In this document: positions 8,801-18,150 of the stretch, piece by piece
Layout of the letters: every line of letters starts with the position of its first letter
How positions within the stretch are numbered: position 1 is the first letter of the stretch
DNA from: Jejuia rubra
GTDB taxonomy: Bacteria > Bacteroidota > Bacteroidia > Flavobacteriales > Flavobacteriaceae
NCBI RefSeq assembly: GCF_042684665.1
Contig: NZ_JBHULY010000034.1
Location: 186,001 to 250,000, forward strand
Direction of reading: 5' to 3'
DNA length: 64,000 nt
Made by a program: the position numbers and the translations under genes
Notes under the pieces: model-generated
Seen by the model: the letters and a program-made list of their open reading frames with translations, nothing else
Told to the model about the DNA's origin: nothing
Databases searched by the model: none

Positions 8801-10070
8801 TTGGGAGACTCTTGAATTACAAAAGTCCATTCCTCAATTAGTCATTAATATTGTCCATGAGACATTACGCCTTTCTGATTCTAAACATGTTGCATGTGAT
8901 GATGTTCTTAAATTAGTCAACAGGAAATTATACCTAATAAAGAAAATTAAAGAAGAAATACATTCTAAGCGCAACAACAGACTAAACAAGCCCATAAAGA
9001 TTACAAAAGAGCAATATGATTTTATCAATAATTGGTGCCAAGAATCGATTAAATCCATAAAACTTGAATCAGAATCTTTATTAGATAAAGAGGAATGTGA
9101 TTTTCTCTGGTATTTTAGAAATCTACTTAATTTAAAGTATCCTGATGAAATCCTTTTAGAATTATTGGAGGTTGATGGCACAATGAATTTTAACGGACAG
9201 CATCATGGTATTGGCTATATATGTGAAATATTAGATAAATCAACTGTTGATGACAGGATTATTCGAAATATTGAAAAAGGTATTAATGTTGAGCAAATAA
9301 GAAAAAACCACTTTATCTATGCTATTGATAATCGTTTAAGAAAGGCTTATCCTAAAATAGAAGATTACTTATTAGATAATAATCAAAACCATTACTTTAG
9401 AAAAGAAATCTTAAAGAAATACTATCAAATTAACCCTTCTGTCGATTTACTTAAAAAAATCGCAAACAAAAATATGCAAGAAGAGATTACAGATGATATA
9501 GTATGGACAATTTTTGACATTCTAATTGAAAATAACCAAAGTGATTTCATTATAGAAAAAATACTGTATTACTATAATGCAAATGATGAACACTTAAAAG
9601 AGTTAATCACTATTAAATATCTCATTAAATCTAATTACGAAAAGGCGTTCCTATATTTTAATAATTGGATTAAAGAGCAAAAGATATTTACAAGAAGGAC
9701 AAAAAACAGTTTACGTACAGAGGACTTCCCTAAGCATAACAACCCAAAATCAATCCCATATATAATTGAATTAATTAAAACTTATTATGAAAAAAATGAG
9801 TTTAAATTCGATGAGTATAGTAACCCTATAAGGTTTATTGTTGAATCAATTAATGCTATTGCTCAAAACAATTCCCCAGAAGTGTGTAAACAACTTATTG
9901 AAGAGTTAGAAAAATGTAGAAAACCACTTGACAATAATGAGCATGACCTATACTATATCAATTCAACCTTATTGGATTTAAAAGATATATGTATAAAATT
10001 AGAATCTAAGCCAATGTCCTTTCCTTCTATAGCAAGGAAAATAGATAAATTTCAATACTATTTTGTATAG
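5823..10070 (+). CDS. NACHT/STAND NTPase with N-terminal PD-(D/E)XK-like nuclease
   Basis: This is a 1,415-aa three-part protein. Residues 1-110 resemble a restriction-endonuclease-like (Mrr/PD-(D/E)XK) domain, with candidate catalytic residues E9, D42 (in D-G-F-D-V), E59 and K61 (E-C-K). Residues 235-345 carry a NACHT-type P-loop: Walker A G-N-P-G-L-G-K-S at 242-249, Walker B L-L-I-V-L-D-G-L-D-E at 298-307, and S-C-R-T with R339. The segment F-E-H-K-N-L-Q-E-Y-F-V-A (499-510) is typical of the winged-helix end of NACHT modules. The remaining 900 residues are helical and repeat-like, as expected of a sensor. Avs and bNACHT antiviral proteins have this effector-STAND-sensor order: binding a phage protein triggers oligomerisation and nuclease activity. 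The specific trigger is unknown. The frame is intact and unusually AT-rich. Confidence 0.85.
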   Translation: MKNDGKNFEKLTKEFFSYLFNKLGYIIHKERIQFSGTQDGFDVQFVISENLKERSIYIECKDYSTDLKFGPIYAKAIDLESNYKFNKNDLVLFISPRANFRNNRNAEKTEPVFDKFSFTTRLLDQANGVENLFALNKDIYKEIYKRECSLKINENEEIEKFKSIILSRGNFRKIIVSEEDKEKFISNAKKCSNYIPRSLIKERKAKKSHRYLYYEEDDSDNLISIVNNNILNSKNDGLALLGNPGLGKSVELAELAHYFWENREETNTIPFYRVINSFTVDSKISDFLPKDWDKIPNLLIVLDGLDEISYINEFKAKLQNFISDSKDEFQNIYFVLSCRTNIYENIVKGIPKFECFFLDSISYQSAINHLQSAFKFPRKVILGLHVNEDQREFLENPFYLNLFGEYYSENSSLPKNKTDLIEKYVDKRLEEDRVRKFQNKEYDKSIIFSACKKTALTIEAMQSRVIEDSELTMLIPNHKAELINSCFIEKVYNTDKWQFEHKNLQEYFVAKALMKLPFNEIISFICLNSDNNKTHPSWLNSISYLINDLESTDETYMNLTEWLKKYDSEVLFKSDSDRISKDIRSDVFQDYFIKRCKVNTLWIRTNDSETIKIAKFGDDVKNIDFLISEINDITNHRRTRISAFDLLSHMNLNEREKEIKALILKYLDDNNEDFDLDGKSDLLRFVKRLEYHLDEEFFTKLLSKIQENDYYRTFTSILECFQKELFINEKSVDPNNHIDYIKKVAKVISGKIERKYPKDRNISSNERQNLNNVLLQFRDIDSFLFALDFLLIRKDNYHLNESEITDSVKKLSAMYSTDKKVLDKVVNFIYAGIEKRQYLFDFEKSFSEFFKITNTQHEAFLKFYDLRNKIGMRFMSDIATEKCIEFLSKEYKKNNINDISVLHFRNNLSWRNFELAVEFQNLILKESNYDFKGDILEKKKRSEWKQLHETKEMLNFNLLFDKDKLIELVKVLFENLQSEKTSWESLHEFEKIYWETLELQKSIPQLVINIVHETLRLSDSKHVACDDVLKLVNRKLYLIKKIKEEIHSKRNNRLNKPIKITKEQYDFINNWCQESIKSIKLESESLLDKEECDFLWYFRNLLNLKYPDEILLELLEVDGTMNFNGQHHGIGYICEILDKSTVDDRIIRNIEKGINVEQIRKNHFIYAIDNRLRKAYPKIEDYLLDNNQNHYFRKEILKKYYQINPSVDLLKKIANKNMQEEITDDIVWTIFDILIENNQSDFIIEKILYYYNANDEHLKELITIKYLIKSNYEKAFLYFNNWIKEQKIFTRRTKNSLRTEDFPKHNNPKSIPYIIELIKTYYEKNEFKFDEYSNPIRFIVESINAIAQNNSPEVCKQLIEELEKCRKPLDNNEHDLYYINSTLLDLKDICIKLESKPMSFPSIARKIDKFQYYFV

Positions 10071-10166
10071 AAATTATCAAAAATAATTAATTATCATTAT
10101 TGAATTAAAACTTTAGCACCTTTAAAATACTTTATAAAATTTATCAAATTATTATATTACGAATTG

Positions 10167-10206
10167 AAACAACCCTCTCAACTTACTTAAACAAAGAGAG
10201 TTGTTT
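10167..10206. terminator. Hairpin between NACHT gene and metal operon
   Basis: AAACAA-CC-CTCTC (10167-10179) pairs with GAGAGTTGTTT (10196-10206), leaving a two-base bulge and a 16-nt loop. It lies between two convergent genes and could terminate both. There is no long T run, so strength is uncertain. Confidence 0.5.
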
Positions 10207-10273
10207 ATAACTTAATCAATATATAGAACGTCTTTTACATTCTTGCTTAATGATTATCCTCTTTGATTTCGAT

Positions 10274-10669
10274 TTATTGATTCATTTCCATTCCTTGGTC
10301 ATACTGACAACAACCAGGCAAATCCTTATATGCGTCTTCACTACCAGAAACTTTTTCGGTATCATAACCTGAAGCTGCAATAGCGTTGTGAATAGCCATT
10401 GCATCAGTTTTAGAATCATCAAATGTCACATCTATTTTCTTTTTATCTACATCCCATGTTGCCTTAGCAACCCCATCTACACCTTTGGCTGCTTTTTCAA
10501 TAGTCTTTTTGCACATCCCGCAATTTCCTCTTACTCCAAAAGACAAGTTTGTCATTGCCATTTCATGAGAAACTTCGGTGGTTGTTTCTGCTTTTTGCTT
10601 TGTCTCACTTTTGCAGCTTACTAAACTTATGACTGCAATTACAGCCGCACTTAAAATTACTTTTTTCAT
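10274..10669 (-). CDS. Heavy-metal-associated (HMA) domain lipoprotein
   Basis: The 131-aa protein has a lipoprotein signal (K-K-V-I-L... L-V-S-C, C19), a short K/E/T-rich linker and one HMA domain from about residue 41. Its metal-binding loop is G-N-C-G-M-C (C50 and C53), and the domain has the expected beta-alpha-beta pattern through A-A-S-G-Y. The tail contains G-C-C-Q-Y-D and M-E-M, which add potential ligands. HMA domains of this type bind Cu(I), Hg(II) or Zn(II) and hand them to pumps. It is the last gene of the efflux operon, 21 bp after the adaptor gene, and probably acts in the periplasm. Confidence 0.85.
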   Translation of the reverse strand: MKKVILSAAVIAVISLVSCKSETKQKAETTTEVSHEMAMTNLSFGVRGNCGMCKKTIEKAAKGVDGVAKATWDVDKKKIDVTFDDSKTDAMAIHNAIAASGYDTEKVSGSEDAYKDLPGCCQYDQGMEMNQ

Positions 10670-10690
10670 TGTTTTAATATTTAATTGTTA

Positions 10691-12460
10691 TTATTCTATT
10701 ACTTGTTTCACTTCTCCGCAGGTAAGCATGGCTTCCCCAAAATACGGATTGATTACTTTTTCTTCTTTACTCAACCAAAATGCTCCATTATTACTGTCTG
10801 CCATCGGACAGAATTGATAATAAACCTTTTCGTTTATACCGAATAACTGAAGAGCCTTTACCAAATGCGATGACAAATGTTTAAAATGATTTCTTTGTTC
10901 TTTAATATTTGATATGTTTGAAATTGAATTTGCTGAAGTTTTTAATTCTTTTTCTAAGGTCATCCAATGACTATGTGCATTATCAGTTAACAATTTCATA
11001 TCAACCTTTCCTAAATTAGATAGAAACGATTTTGCATATTCAATCACTTCTTTAGAATCCTCGTTTACCAAAGCATCTTTCAATTTGATGTAATCATTAA
11101 AAACGGTTTTTAATTGATTTTGAAAATCTTCTGACACTTCTATTCTTTCATTCATATTGGAGTGATTTTTAGTTGTATTCGAAGGTTTTGAATCCATACC
11201 AAGATGTCCTTCATGACCAGTCATTACCTTACCACCTTCTTTATTCATCATGGACTTTTTACCTTGTAATTGCGCAGCAGCATCTACAGTAAATGTGCCA
11301 TTAGTTACAATTTCATCTCCATTATTAACTCCTTCTAATACTTCATAATTTTCTCCAATTCTGCTACCCAATACTACTTCTTGGAGTTCAAAAACAGGTT
11401 CGTTAAGGCTCTTCTTTAGATACACTACAGAGCGTTTTCCTGTCCATAAAACAGCACTTGAAGGTATTACAGATATATCCCCTTTAATTGCGTTAGTAAG
11501 CTCTATGTTACCTTCTATAAACATGCCTGGTTTAAACAAATCCTTTCTATTATCTAAAACAGCTCTTAACTTGATAGTCCTTGTTTTAACATCAAGCGTA
11601 GGATCTATAAATGAAACTTTAGCTTTGAAAGCTTTATTAGGATATGCATTAGTTTTAAAAGATACTTCCTGTCCTTTCCTAAACATGTCTATTTGATTTT
11701 CATAGACATCAAAATTTGCCCAAACAGTGTTTAGATTGGCTATTTTTAACAACGGTTGCCCTTGCTTTATATAACTACCTTGTTCAACTAATTTTTCTGA
11801 TACCGTTCCAGATACAGTAGCGTAAACAGAAACGTTATCCTTTACTTTACCAGATGCTTCAATTTGATTTATTTGGGTTTCTGATAGTTTCCAAAGTTTT
11901 AACTTATTACGAACTGCTTTATACAATTCTGGTTGAGATTCTTTTAAAGAAGATGCTGTAATAAGCTCTTGTTGGGCTGCAAATAATTCTGGAGAATAAA
12001 TAGTTGCTAACAATTGCCCCTTTCTTACCTTTTCGCCTGTGTAACTGATATTTAATTTTTCTATTCTACCAGAAAAGTAACTGACTTGAACTACGTTTGA
12101 TTCTTCATTTTCAATTATTTTCCCTGAAAGCTTTACAGTATTACCTTCGGCTTTACTATGACCAATAATAGATGTTTGAATGTTAGCCAATGCCATTGCA
12201 TTTTTAGTCAGTTTAAATTGGTCTGCTGTTAATCCATCGGCTCCAGCTTCAGCAGGAATTAAATCCATGCCACATATTGGACAATCTCCTGCTTCTGGTT
12301 GCATAATTTGTGGATGCATAGAACATGTCCACATTTGATTTTTTTCTACTGCTTCGTTATGATTATGTACTGTTTCTTCATTGGAGGCATTACCAAAAAG
12401 AAACCATCCTAACAGAAGCCCTACAACTAATATTCCGATATAAATTATATATTTTTTCAT
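10691..12460 (-). CDS. cusB: CusB/CzcB-type RND efflux periplasmic adaptor
   Basis: This is a 589-aa membrane-fusion protein. It has an N-terminal membrane anchor (residues 4-22), a heavy-metal-binding domain M-W-T-C-S-M-H-P...D-C-P-I-C-G-M-D at 43-66, a CusB-like barrel-sandwich and beta-barrel region (about 95-400) and a C-terminal DUF3347-like segment (about 430-589). It links the inner-membrane pump to the outer-membrane channel and can deliver metal to the pump. The fused DUF3347 domain makes it longer than E. coli CusB. It starts one base after the stop of the HMA-membrane gene (TAA-A-ATG). Copper or silver is the most likely substrate for the N-terminal motif, but related pumps move Zn, Cd and Co. 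Confidence 0.88.
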   Translation of the reverse strand: MKKYIIYIGILVVGLLLGWFLFGNASNEETVHNHNEAVEKNQMWTCSMHPQIMQPEAGDCPICGMDLIPAEAGADGLTADQFKLTKNAMALANIQTSIIGHSKAEGNTVKLSGKIIENEESNVVQVSYFSGRIEKLNISYTGEKVRKGQLLATIYSPELFAAQQELITASSLKESQPELYKAVRNKLKLWKLSETQINQIEASGKVKDNVSVYATVSGTVSEKLVEQGSYIKQGQPLLKIANLNTVWANFDVYENQIDMFRKGQEVSFKTNAYPNKAFKAKVSFIDPTLDVKTRTIKLRAVLDNRKDLFKPGMFIEGNIELTNAIKGDISVIPSSAVLWTGKRSVVYLKKSLNEPVFELQEVVLGSRIGENYEVLEGVNNGDEIVTNGTFTVDAAAQLQGKKSMMNKEGGKVMTGHEGHLGMDSKPSNTTKNHSNMNERIEVSEDFQNQLKTVFNDYIKLKDALVNEDSKEVIEYAKSFLSNLGKVDMKLLTDNAHSHWMTLEKELKTSANSISNISNIKEQRNHFKHLSSHLVKALQLFGINEKVYYQFCPMADSNNGAFWLSKEEKVINPYFGEAMLTCGEVKQVIE

Positions 12461-12461
12461 T

Positions 12462-13190
12462 TTAAAATATGTTTAATAGCATTAGTACCGCCATTACAAT
12501 CATAATAGCATTTTCAATAAACGTAGCTTCTGTCATGGGTAATTTTAATGCTGTTCCCAAACAAGCACATTTAATAGATTTTTTATCCAATAGAGTTTTA
12601 GTAACCCCAACAGTTGTTATTCCTAAAACAATAAGTGTAACAATTAAAGCAATACTTACTTCAAATCGCATTAAGAACATTAGACCCAAAACTGTTTCTA
12701 TAAACGGATAAACTTTACCATAAACAGGTACTTTCTTAGCTAATGGATCGTACATTCTAAACGATTCTGGAAACCCTTTTAAATCGAGCATTTTAAAGAA
12801 ACTAAATACGATATAGAACAATCCCATAAAGTCGAGCATAAAAGAGACCCAAGACCAGTTTTTATAATGTAATAAAATACTTGTTGATACTATATAAAAG
12901 ATAATAAGCAGTAACGGCTTTAATTGTTGTAATTTGCTTTTTTCCTTTTCTATTTCATAGCTTAAAGCTTCTGCTGAAGCAAATACATTTTTTTCTGTAA
13001 GTATATATTTTTCTGGCAAAGCTTTTTGAAATACGTTAGTATCTATATGACTACTCATCATTATTTCAGCTTCTCCCTTTTCAAGGTTTACAATAACATC
13101 TGTCACATTATTTATTTCACTTAAAGACTTCTCAACTGAAGCTTTACAGTTTCCACAAGTCATACCTTGTAAATTATATGTATGTTTCAT
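12462..13190 (-). CDS. HMA domain fused to four-helix MauE/DoxX-like membrane domain
   Basis: The 242-aa protein starts with a complete HMA domain (residues 1-70, metal loop G-M-T-C-G-N-C with C12 and C15). Four hydrophobic helices follow between about 93 and 242, in the pattern of MauE/DoxX-like membrane proteins. Additional cysteines (I-K-C-A-C-L-G-T-A) lie between helices 3 and 4 near the membrane. Such fusions occur inside flavobacterial metal-efflux operons and probably pass metal to or from the membrane. No enzymatic activity is evident. It is sandwiched between the outer-membrane channel and adaptor genes with gaps of 1-3 bp, so it is surely co-transcribed. Confidence 0.75.
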   Translation of the reverse strand: MKHTYNLQGMTCGNCKASVEKSLSEINNVTDVIVNLEKGEAEIMMSSHIDTNVFQKALPEKYILTEKNVFASAEALSYEIEKEKSKLQQLKPLLLIIFYIVSTSILLHYKNWSWVSFMLDFMGLFYIVFSFFKMLDLKGFPESFRMYDPLAKKVPVYGKVYPFIETVLGLMFLMRFEVSIALIVTLIVLGITTVGVTKTLLDKKSIKCACLGTALKLPMTEATFIENAIMIVMAVLMLLNIF

Positions 13191-13193
13191 TTT

Positions 13194-14411
13194 TTATATA
13201 GTTAAGTAATTAATAATTGTTGATTGAACATAATAGTTCTTCACAGATTCTATTTGATTGATTTGAAACTTTAATTGCAATTCTTGAATGTCTAATACAT
13301 CATTAAAATCAATCGTTCCTGTTTCATAACTCTTTATCAAAATTTCTTCTGCATCTTTTGCCTGTTTTAAATTTTTAGTTTGGGTGTTATTACTAATTCG
13401 TGCAGCTATTCTATTATTAATCGCTTTAGATAAGGCTGTTTCTAAAACGTTTTCTCGCTCCTGCTTCTTAAATGTAATCTCTTGTTGCTTTAAAGCATTC
13501 TGTCTGGTTTGTGACTTGTTTTTCTTATTGAAAATTGGAATTGAAAGCGATACCATTGGCATAACAATATCTTTTCCATTATCACTAAAATTCATATTTG
13601 GGCGTTCTGAAACCGAAACATAATCCAACCCAAAACCAATCATGGGCTGACTGTCTTTTTGATTTAATAATTCGGATTGTTCTACAGATTGAAACAATTT
13701 ATCATACTTTGTCAATTCTGGATGTAATGCTAAATTTTCTGTTTCATTTAAGGCATCGTTTAGTGGTATAATTAATTCATTTACTAAATCAATTTCAATA
13801 GACTTTTCTCTATTTAAAAGCTTGTTAAAGGTTGTTTGTTCTGCTAAATACATCTGCACCAAAACTTGTTTAGATTGTTCTAACTCGTTCTGTCTCATTT
13901 GCAACCTTAATACATCAACCGCCGAAGCCTTAGCAACTTCAAGAGATGTTAAAGCCAACGTTTCGTAGGTTTTAAGTAGAGCTATATTCTCATCAAAAAC
14001 TCTTTGTTTTGTTTTAAGTGCATAAAGGTTATAGTAAGATTGAGATACAGAAGCTACCAATTTTCGTTTTGCAATCGTAATATCTTCATATTTAGCATCT
14101 GCTAACGAGCTAACATAATTTTCTCTGGCAGTTATAGAACCAAACCAGGGCATCATCTGTTTTGCAGAAATTTTAAAACGTTGCGCACCAGTTCTTGTCT
14201 CAGGTTCACTTACAAAATAGCCCACTCCAAATTCGGTATTTGGAATGGTATTAACCTCATTTACTTTTTCTGAAGCAATACTATATTGTAATTCAAATTT
14301 TTGAATCTCTGGATTATTCGCTAATGCTTCATTTATTAATATCTCCAACTGTTGTCCATTTGAAAAACTGAATGTCATTAGACCAATAAGTATAAAAATT
14401 AATCTTTTCAT
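13194..14411 (-). CDS. cusC: TolC-family outer-membrane channel (CusC/CzcC-like)
   Basis: The 405-aa protein has a signal peptide (residues 1-19, ending S-N-G-Q) and two long helical outer-membrane-efflux-protein repeats, each with the typical heptad-rich coiled coils (for example A-L-A-N-N-P-E-I-Q-K-F). It forms the trimeric exit duct of the tripartite metal pump. The start codon overlaps the stop of the pump gene (ATGA), showing translational coupling. Length is normal for the CusC/CzcC branch in Bacteroidota. Confidence 0.88.
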   Translation of the reverse strand: MKRLIFILIGLMTFSFSNGQQLEILINEALANNPEIQKFELQYSIASEKVNEVNTIPNTEFGVGYFVSEPETRTGAQRFKISAKQMMPWFGSITARENYVSSLADAKYEDITIAKRKLVASVSQSYYNLYALKTKQRVFDENIALLKTYETLALTSLEVAKASAVDVLRLQMRQNELEQSKQVLVQMYLAEQTTFNKLLNREKSIEIDLVNELIIPLNDALNETENLALHPELTKYDKLFQSVEQSELLNQKDSQPMIGFGLDYVSVSERPNMNFSDNGKDIVMPMVSLSIPIFNKKNKSQTRQNALKQQEITFKKQERENVLETALSKAINNRIAARISNNTQTKNLKQAKDAEEILIKSYETGTIDFNDVLDIQELQLKFQINQIESVKNYYVQSTIINYLTI

Positions 14412-17400
14412 TTTGCTACTTTTTTAAGTTGTAATTCTGCTTTCCAACTGTATAAAACTGGAACAACAAATAGTGTGATTAAGGCAATAAGCATACCTCC
14501 AAAACTTGGAATTGCCATAGGAATCATAATATCACTACCTCGCCCTGTTGATGTCAATACAGGTAATAATGCCAATATGGTAGTTGCAGTAGTCATTAAA
14601 CAAGGTCTAATACGCTTTTCTCCTGCTTCTACTACAGAAGCTCTTACAGCTTTCTTGTTAGTGGGTTTATTTCTATCAAATATTTGCGTGAGATAAGTTG
14701 CCATAACTACCCCATCATCAGTTGCGATACCAAAAAGGGCAATAAAACCAACCCAAACAGCTACACTTAAATTAATAGGATGCATCTGAAACAAGTCTCT
14801 TAGGTTTTCGCCAAAGAAATTGAAGTTTAAAAACCAGTTTTGACCATATAACCAAATCATGATAAAACCTCCTGCAAAGGCAACCGCTATACCAGTAAAC
14901 ACCATAAAAGATGTTGCAACTGAACGGAACTGAAAATATAGGATTAAGAAAATAATGAACAATGCCAACGGCACGACAACTGATAAGGTTTTTTCTGCTC
15001 GTAATTGATTTTCATAAGTTCCAGTAAATTGATAGTTAATCCCTTTTGGAACTACTAATGCTCCTGAATCAATATTTTGCTGAATTAAGGCTTGTGCGCT
15101 TTCAACAACATTAACTTCCGCATACCCATCTAATTTATCGAACAATACATAACCTACTAAAAAAGTATCCTCGCTCTTGATGACCTGTGCGCCTTGTTCG
15201 TAACGAATCGTGGCTAATTCACTCAATGGAACTGGACTTCCTTTTTCAATTGGGATATAAATGTTTTTTAAATCTGAAGGATTACCTCGTAACTCTCTTG
15301 GATAACGCACTCTTACTCCGTAACGTTCTCTACCTTCAACAGTTTGAGTTAATACCATACCGCCCACAGCAACCTTTAAAACGCTTTGAATATCTTCTAT
15401 AGAGATACCATAGCGTACTATTTTTTCTCTATCTATATCAATCAATAAGTATGGCTTACCTACAATTCTATCAGCAAATACTGCTTCAACCTTAACACCT
15501 TCTGCTTGTTTTAAAATATCTTCTAACTCAACCCCAAAAGCTTCAATTTGCTTTAAATCTTGTCCTTTAACCTTTATTCCCATTGGTGCACGCATGCCTG
15601 TTTGTAGCATAACCAAACGTGTTTCTATGGGTTGTAACTTAGGGGCTGATGTAACTCCTGGTAACTTGGTTACACGTACAATTTCTTTCCAAATGTCATT
15701 AGGATTCTTTATTTCTGGTCTCCAGTTTCTATAAAACTCTCCGTTATTATCTTCAATTAGCTGTTCTCTAACTATATCAGAATTTAGTACAACGTTTTTA
15801 TCAGAGCTATTGGGGTTTGCTACAAAACTTCCATCTTTCAATTCAAATAAACCCTCTTCGTTAACCTTATAACGTTGACGCTCTCCATTAGGATTCAACA
15901 TATATTCAGGTTTATATTGAATCATGTTTTCATACATTGATAATGGAGCAGGGTCTAAAGCAGATTGTGTACGACCTGCTTTCCCAACGACTGTCTTTAT
16001 CTCTGGAATGCTTGCAACAGCCATATCTAATTGCTGAAGCACTCGTTTGTTTTCTTCCACCCCTGAATGTGGCATGGAAGTTGGCATCAACAGAAAAGAC
16101 CCTTCGTTTAATGATGGCATAAATTCTTTTCCTGTACTTTTCATTATGAAGAATCCTCCAATTACTATAAGTGTCGGGATTGATAGAAACAAAAACTTAT
16201 TTGCTAAAGCCCATTGTAAAATACGAGTATAGTACCTTCTGAATAATGTAAACACACCTAATAAGCCAAAGCATATTAACCCTACAAAAATGAGATTCCA
16301 AAAAATGCTTTTATCAACCCCTAAAGGTCTCCAATATTCAGCAAGAAGAAAGACGATTGTTACTACCGAAATAACAATATTTATAAGGTTTGTTCTTTTT
16401 TCTGAAAGTTGCTTATTAAATTTTAATAAAGCCGTAATACCAAATGCTATTAATATAAGACCGAGCCAATATCCAGATATTATAGCTACGAAACCCATTA
16501 CAACTAAAAGACCATTTATTACATAACTGGATGTCTTTTTTAAGTTCTTCTTTTTAAATAAAAATGCTGCAAATGGCGGTATTAAGAATAAGGCAACTAT
16601 TATTGAAGCCGTTAATGCAAAGGTTTTTGTAAATGCCAAAGGTCTAAACAGTTTCCCCTCTGCGCCAATCATTGTAAATACAGGAATAAAACTAATTATA
16701 GTGGTCATTACTGCGGTAACGATAGCACCTGAAACTTCAGCAGTAGCATTATACACAATAGTATTTATTGGTAACTTATTTTCACTTTCATCTAAGTGTC
16801 TTATAATATTTTCAGAAAGAATAACACCAACATCTACCATTGTACCAATAGCAATAGCAATACCAGACAAGGCAACAATATTTGCATCAACTCCAAAGAG
16901 TTTCATTGCAATAAACACCATTAAAACAGCAACAGGTAATAACCCAGAAATAAGAACTGAAGCTCGTAAATTGAAAACCATAATAATGATGACCAAAATT
17001 GTTATCAATATCTCTAAAGTTAAAGCTTCATTAAGTGTTCCTAACGTTTCTTGAATCAATTCTGTTCGGTCATAAAAAGGCACAATAGTGAGTTGGGACG
17101 TTCTTCCATCACTCAATACTTTTGAAGGTAACCCTGAACTTAACTCACTTATTTTTTCTTTTACATTTGTTATAACCTCCATTGGGTTTGCCCCATAACG
17201 AGCCACAACTGCTGCTCCAACAACTTCAGCACCTTCTTTGTCTAAAATACCCCTTCTTGTTGCAGCACCTAAAGACACTTTTCCAATATCTTTAATTCTA
17301 ATTGCTGTAAAGTCTTCAGAAACCACAACAGCATTTTCTATATCTGCGATGGATTTTATATAGCCTAAACCCCTAACCAAATATTCTGCTTGGTTAATCT

Positions 17401-18121
17401 CTAAGGTTTGTGCGCCTATATCTTTATTGCTTTCCTTTACTGCCTTTACAATATGATGCAAACCAATATTGTATTGTCGCATTAATTCTGGGTTAACATC
17501 TACTTGATATTCTTGAACATATCCACCTATTGAAGCAACTTCTGAAACACCACTTGCTGATGACAAAGCATACTTTACATAGTAATCTTGAATACTTCTT
17601 AATTCATGCAAATCCCATCCACCAGTTACATTTCCGTTTTCATCCCTTCCTTCGAGAGTGTACCAAAATATTTGACCTAAGCCAGTAGCATCTGGACCCA
17701 AAGCTGGATTTACTCCTTCTGGAAGTAATCCACTTGGTAGTGAGTTTAGTTTTTCAAGAATCCTACTACGACTCCAGTAAAACTCTACATCTTCTTCAAA
17801 AATGATATAGATACTGGAAAAGCCAAACATAGATGAACTACGAATGGTTTTTACTCCTGGTATCCCTAATAAAGATGTTGTTAATGGGTATGTAATTTGG
17901 TCTTCAATATCTTGTGGGGAGCGACCATCCCATTTTGTGAAAACAATTTGTTGATTTTCTCCTATATCTGGAATGGCATCAACAGCTACAGGGTTACTTG
18001 GTAAGAAACCAGTATCCCAATTAAAAGGAGCGTTTACAGTTCCCCATCCTATAAAAAGAACAAGCAATAAAACCGCTACAAGCTTATTTTCTATTAAAAA
18101 TTTTATGCTTTTATTTAGCAT
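14408..18121 (-). CDS. cusA: CusA/CzcA-type heavy-metal RND permease
   Basis: This is a 1,237-aa inner-membrane proton/metal antiporter. Diagnostic parts include the N-terminal V-D-A-I-P-D-I-G-E-N-Q motif, the heavy-metal-RND TM4 segment G-T-M-V-D-V-G-V-I-L-S-E-N with its charged D and E, and the closing G-I-A-T-D-D-G-V-V segment. It is about 190 residues longer than E. coli CusA: an extra block with added hydrophobic helices lies near residues 520-640, and further extra sequence in the second periplasmic part near 720-800. Methionines in the porter domain (R-L-V-M-L-Q-T-G-M) fit Cu(I)/Ag(I) but do not prove it. It is the first gene of the pump set, and a 106-bp leader with hairpins separates it from the HYC_CC_PP gene. 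Confidence 0.9.
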   Translation of the reverse strand: MLNKSIKFLIENKLVAVLLLVLFIGWGTVNAPFNWDTGFLPSNPVAVDAIPDIGENQQIVFTKWDGRSPQDIEDQITYPLTTSLLGIPGVKTIRSSSMFGFSSIYIIFEEDVEFYWSRSRILEKLNSLPSGLLPEGVNPALGPDATGLGQIFWYTLEGRDENGNVTGGWDLHELRSIQDYYVKYALSSASGVSEVASIGGYVQEYQVDVNPELMRQYNIGLHHIVKAVKESNKDIGAQTLEINQAEYLVRGLGYIKSIADIENAVVVSEDFTAIRIKDIGKVSLGAATRRGILDKEGAEVVGAAVVARYGANPMEVITNVKEKISELSSGLPSKVLSDGRTSQLTIVPFYDRTELIQETLGTLNEALTLEILITILVIIIMVFNLRASVLISGLLPVAVLMVFIAMKLFGVDANIVALSGIAIAIGTMVDVGVILSENIIRHLDESENKLPINTIVYNATAEVSGAIVTAVMTTIISFIPVFTMIGAEGKLFRPLAFTKTFALTASIIVALFLIPPFAAFLFKKKNLKKTSSYVINGLLVVMGFVAIISGYWLGLILIAFGITALLKFNKQLSEKRTNLINIVISVVTIVFLLAEYWRPLGVDKSIFWNLIFVGLICFGLLGVFTLFRRYYTRILQWALANKFLFLSIPTLIVIGGFFIMKSTGKEFMPSLNEGSFLLMPTSMPHSGVEENKRVLQQLDMAVASIPEIKTVVGKAGRTQSALDPAPLSMYENMIQYKPEYMLNPNGERQRYKVNEEGLFELKDGSFVANPNSSDKNVVLNSDIVREQLIEDNNGEFYRNWRPEIKNPNDIWKEIVRVTKLPGVTSAPKLQPIETRLVMLQTGMRAPMGIKVKGQDLKQIEAFGVELEDILKQAEGVKVEAVFADRIVGKPYLLIDIDREKIVRYGISIEDIQSVLKVAVGGMVLTQTVEGRERYGVRVRYPRELRGNPSDLKNIYIPIEKGSPVPLSELATIRYEQGAQVIKSEDTFLVGYVLFDKLDGYAEVNVVESAQALIQQNIDSGALVVPKGINYQFTGTYENQLRAEKTLSVVVPLALFIIFLILYFQFRSVATSFMVFTGIAVAFAGGFIMIWLYGQNWFLNFNFFGENLRDLFQMHPINLSVAVWVGFIALFGIATDDGVVMATYLTQIFDRNKPTNKKAVRASVVEAGEKRIRPCLMTTATTILALLPVLTSTGRGSDIMIPMAIPSFGGMLIALITLFVVPVLYSWKAELQLKKVAK

Positions 18122-18150
18122 TATATATGATAATTAAACAGTTAGACATT

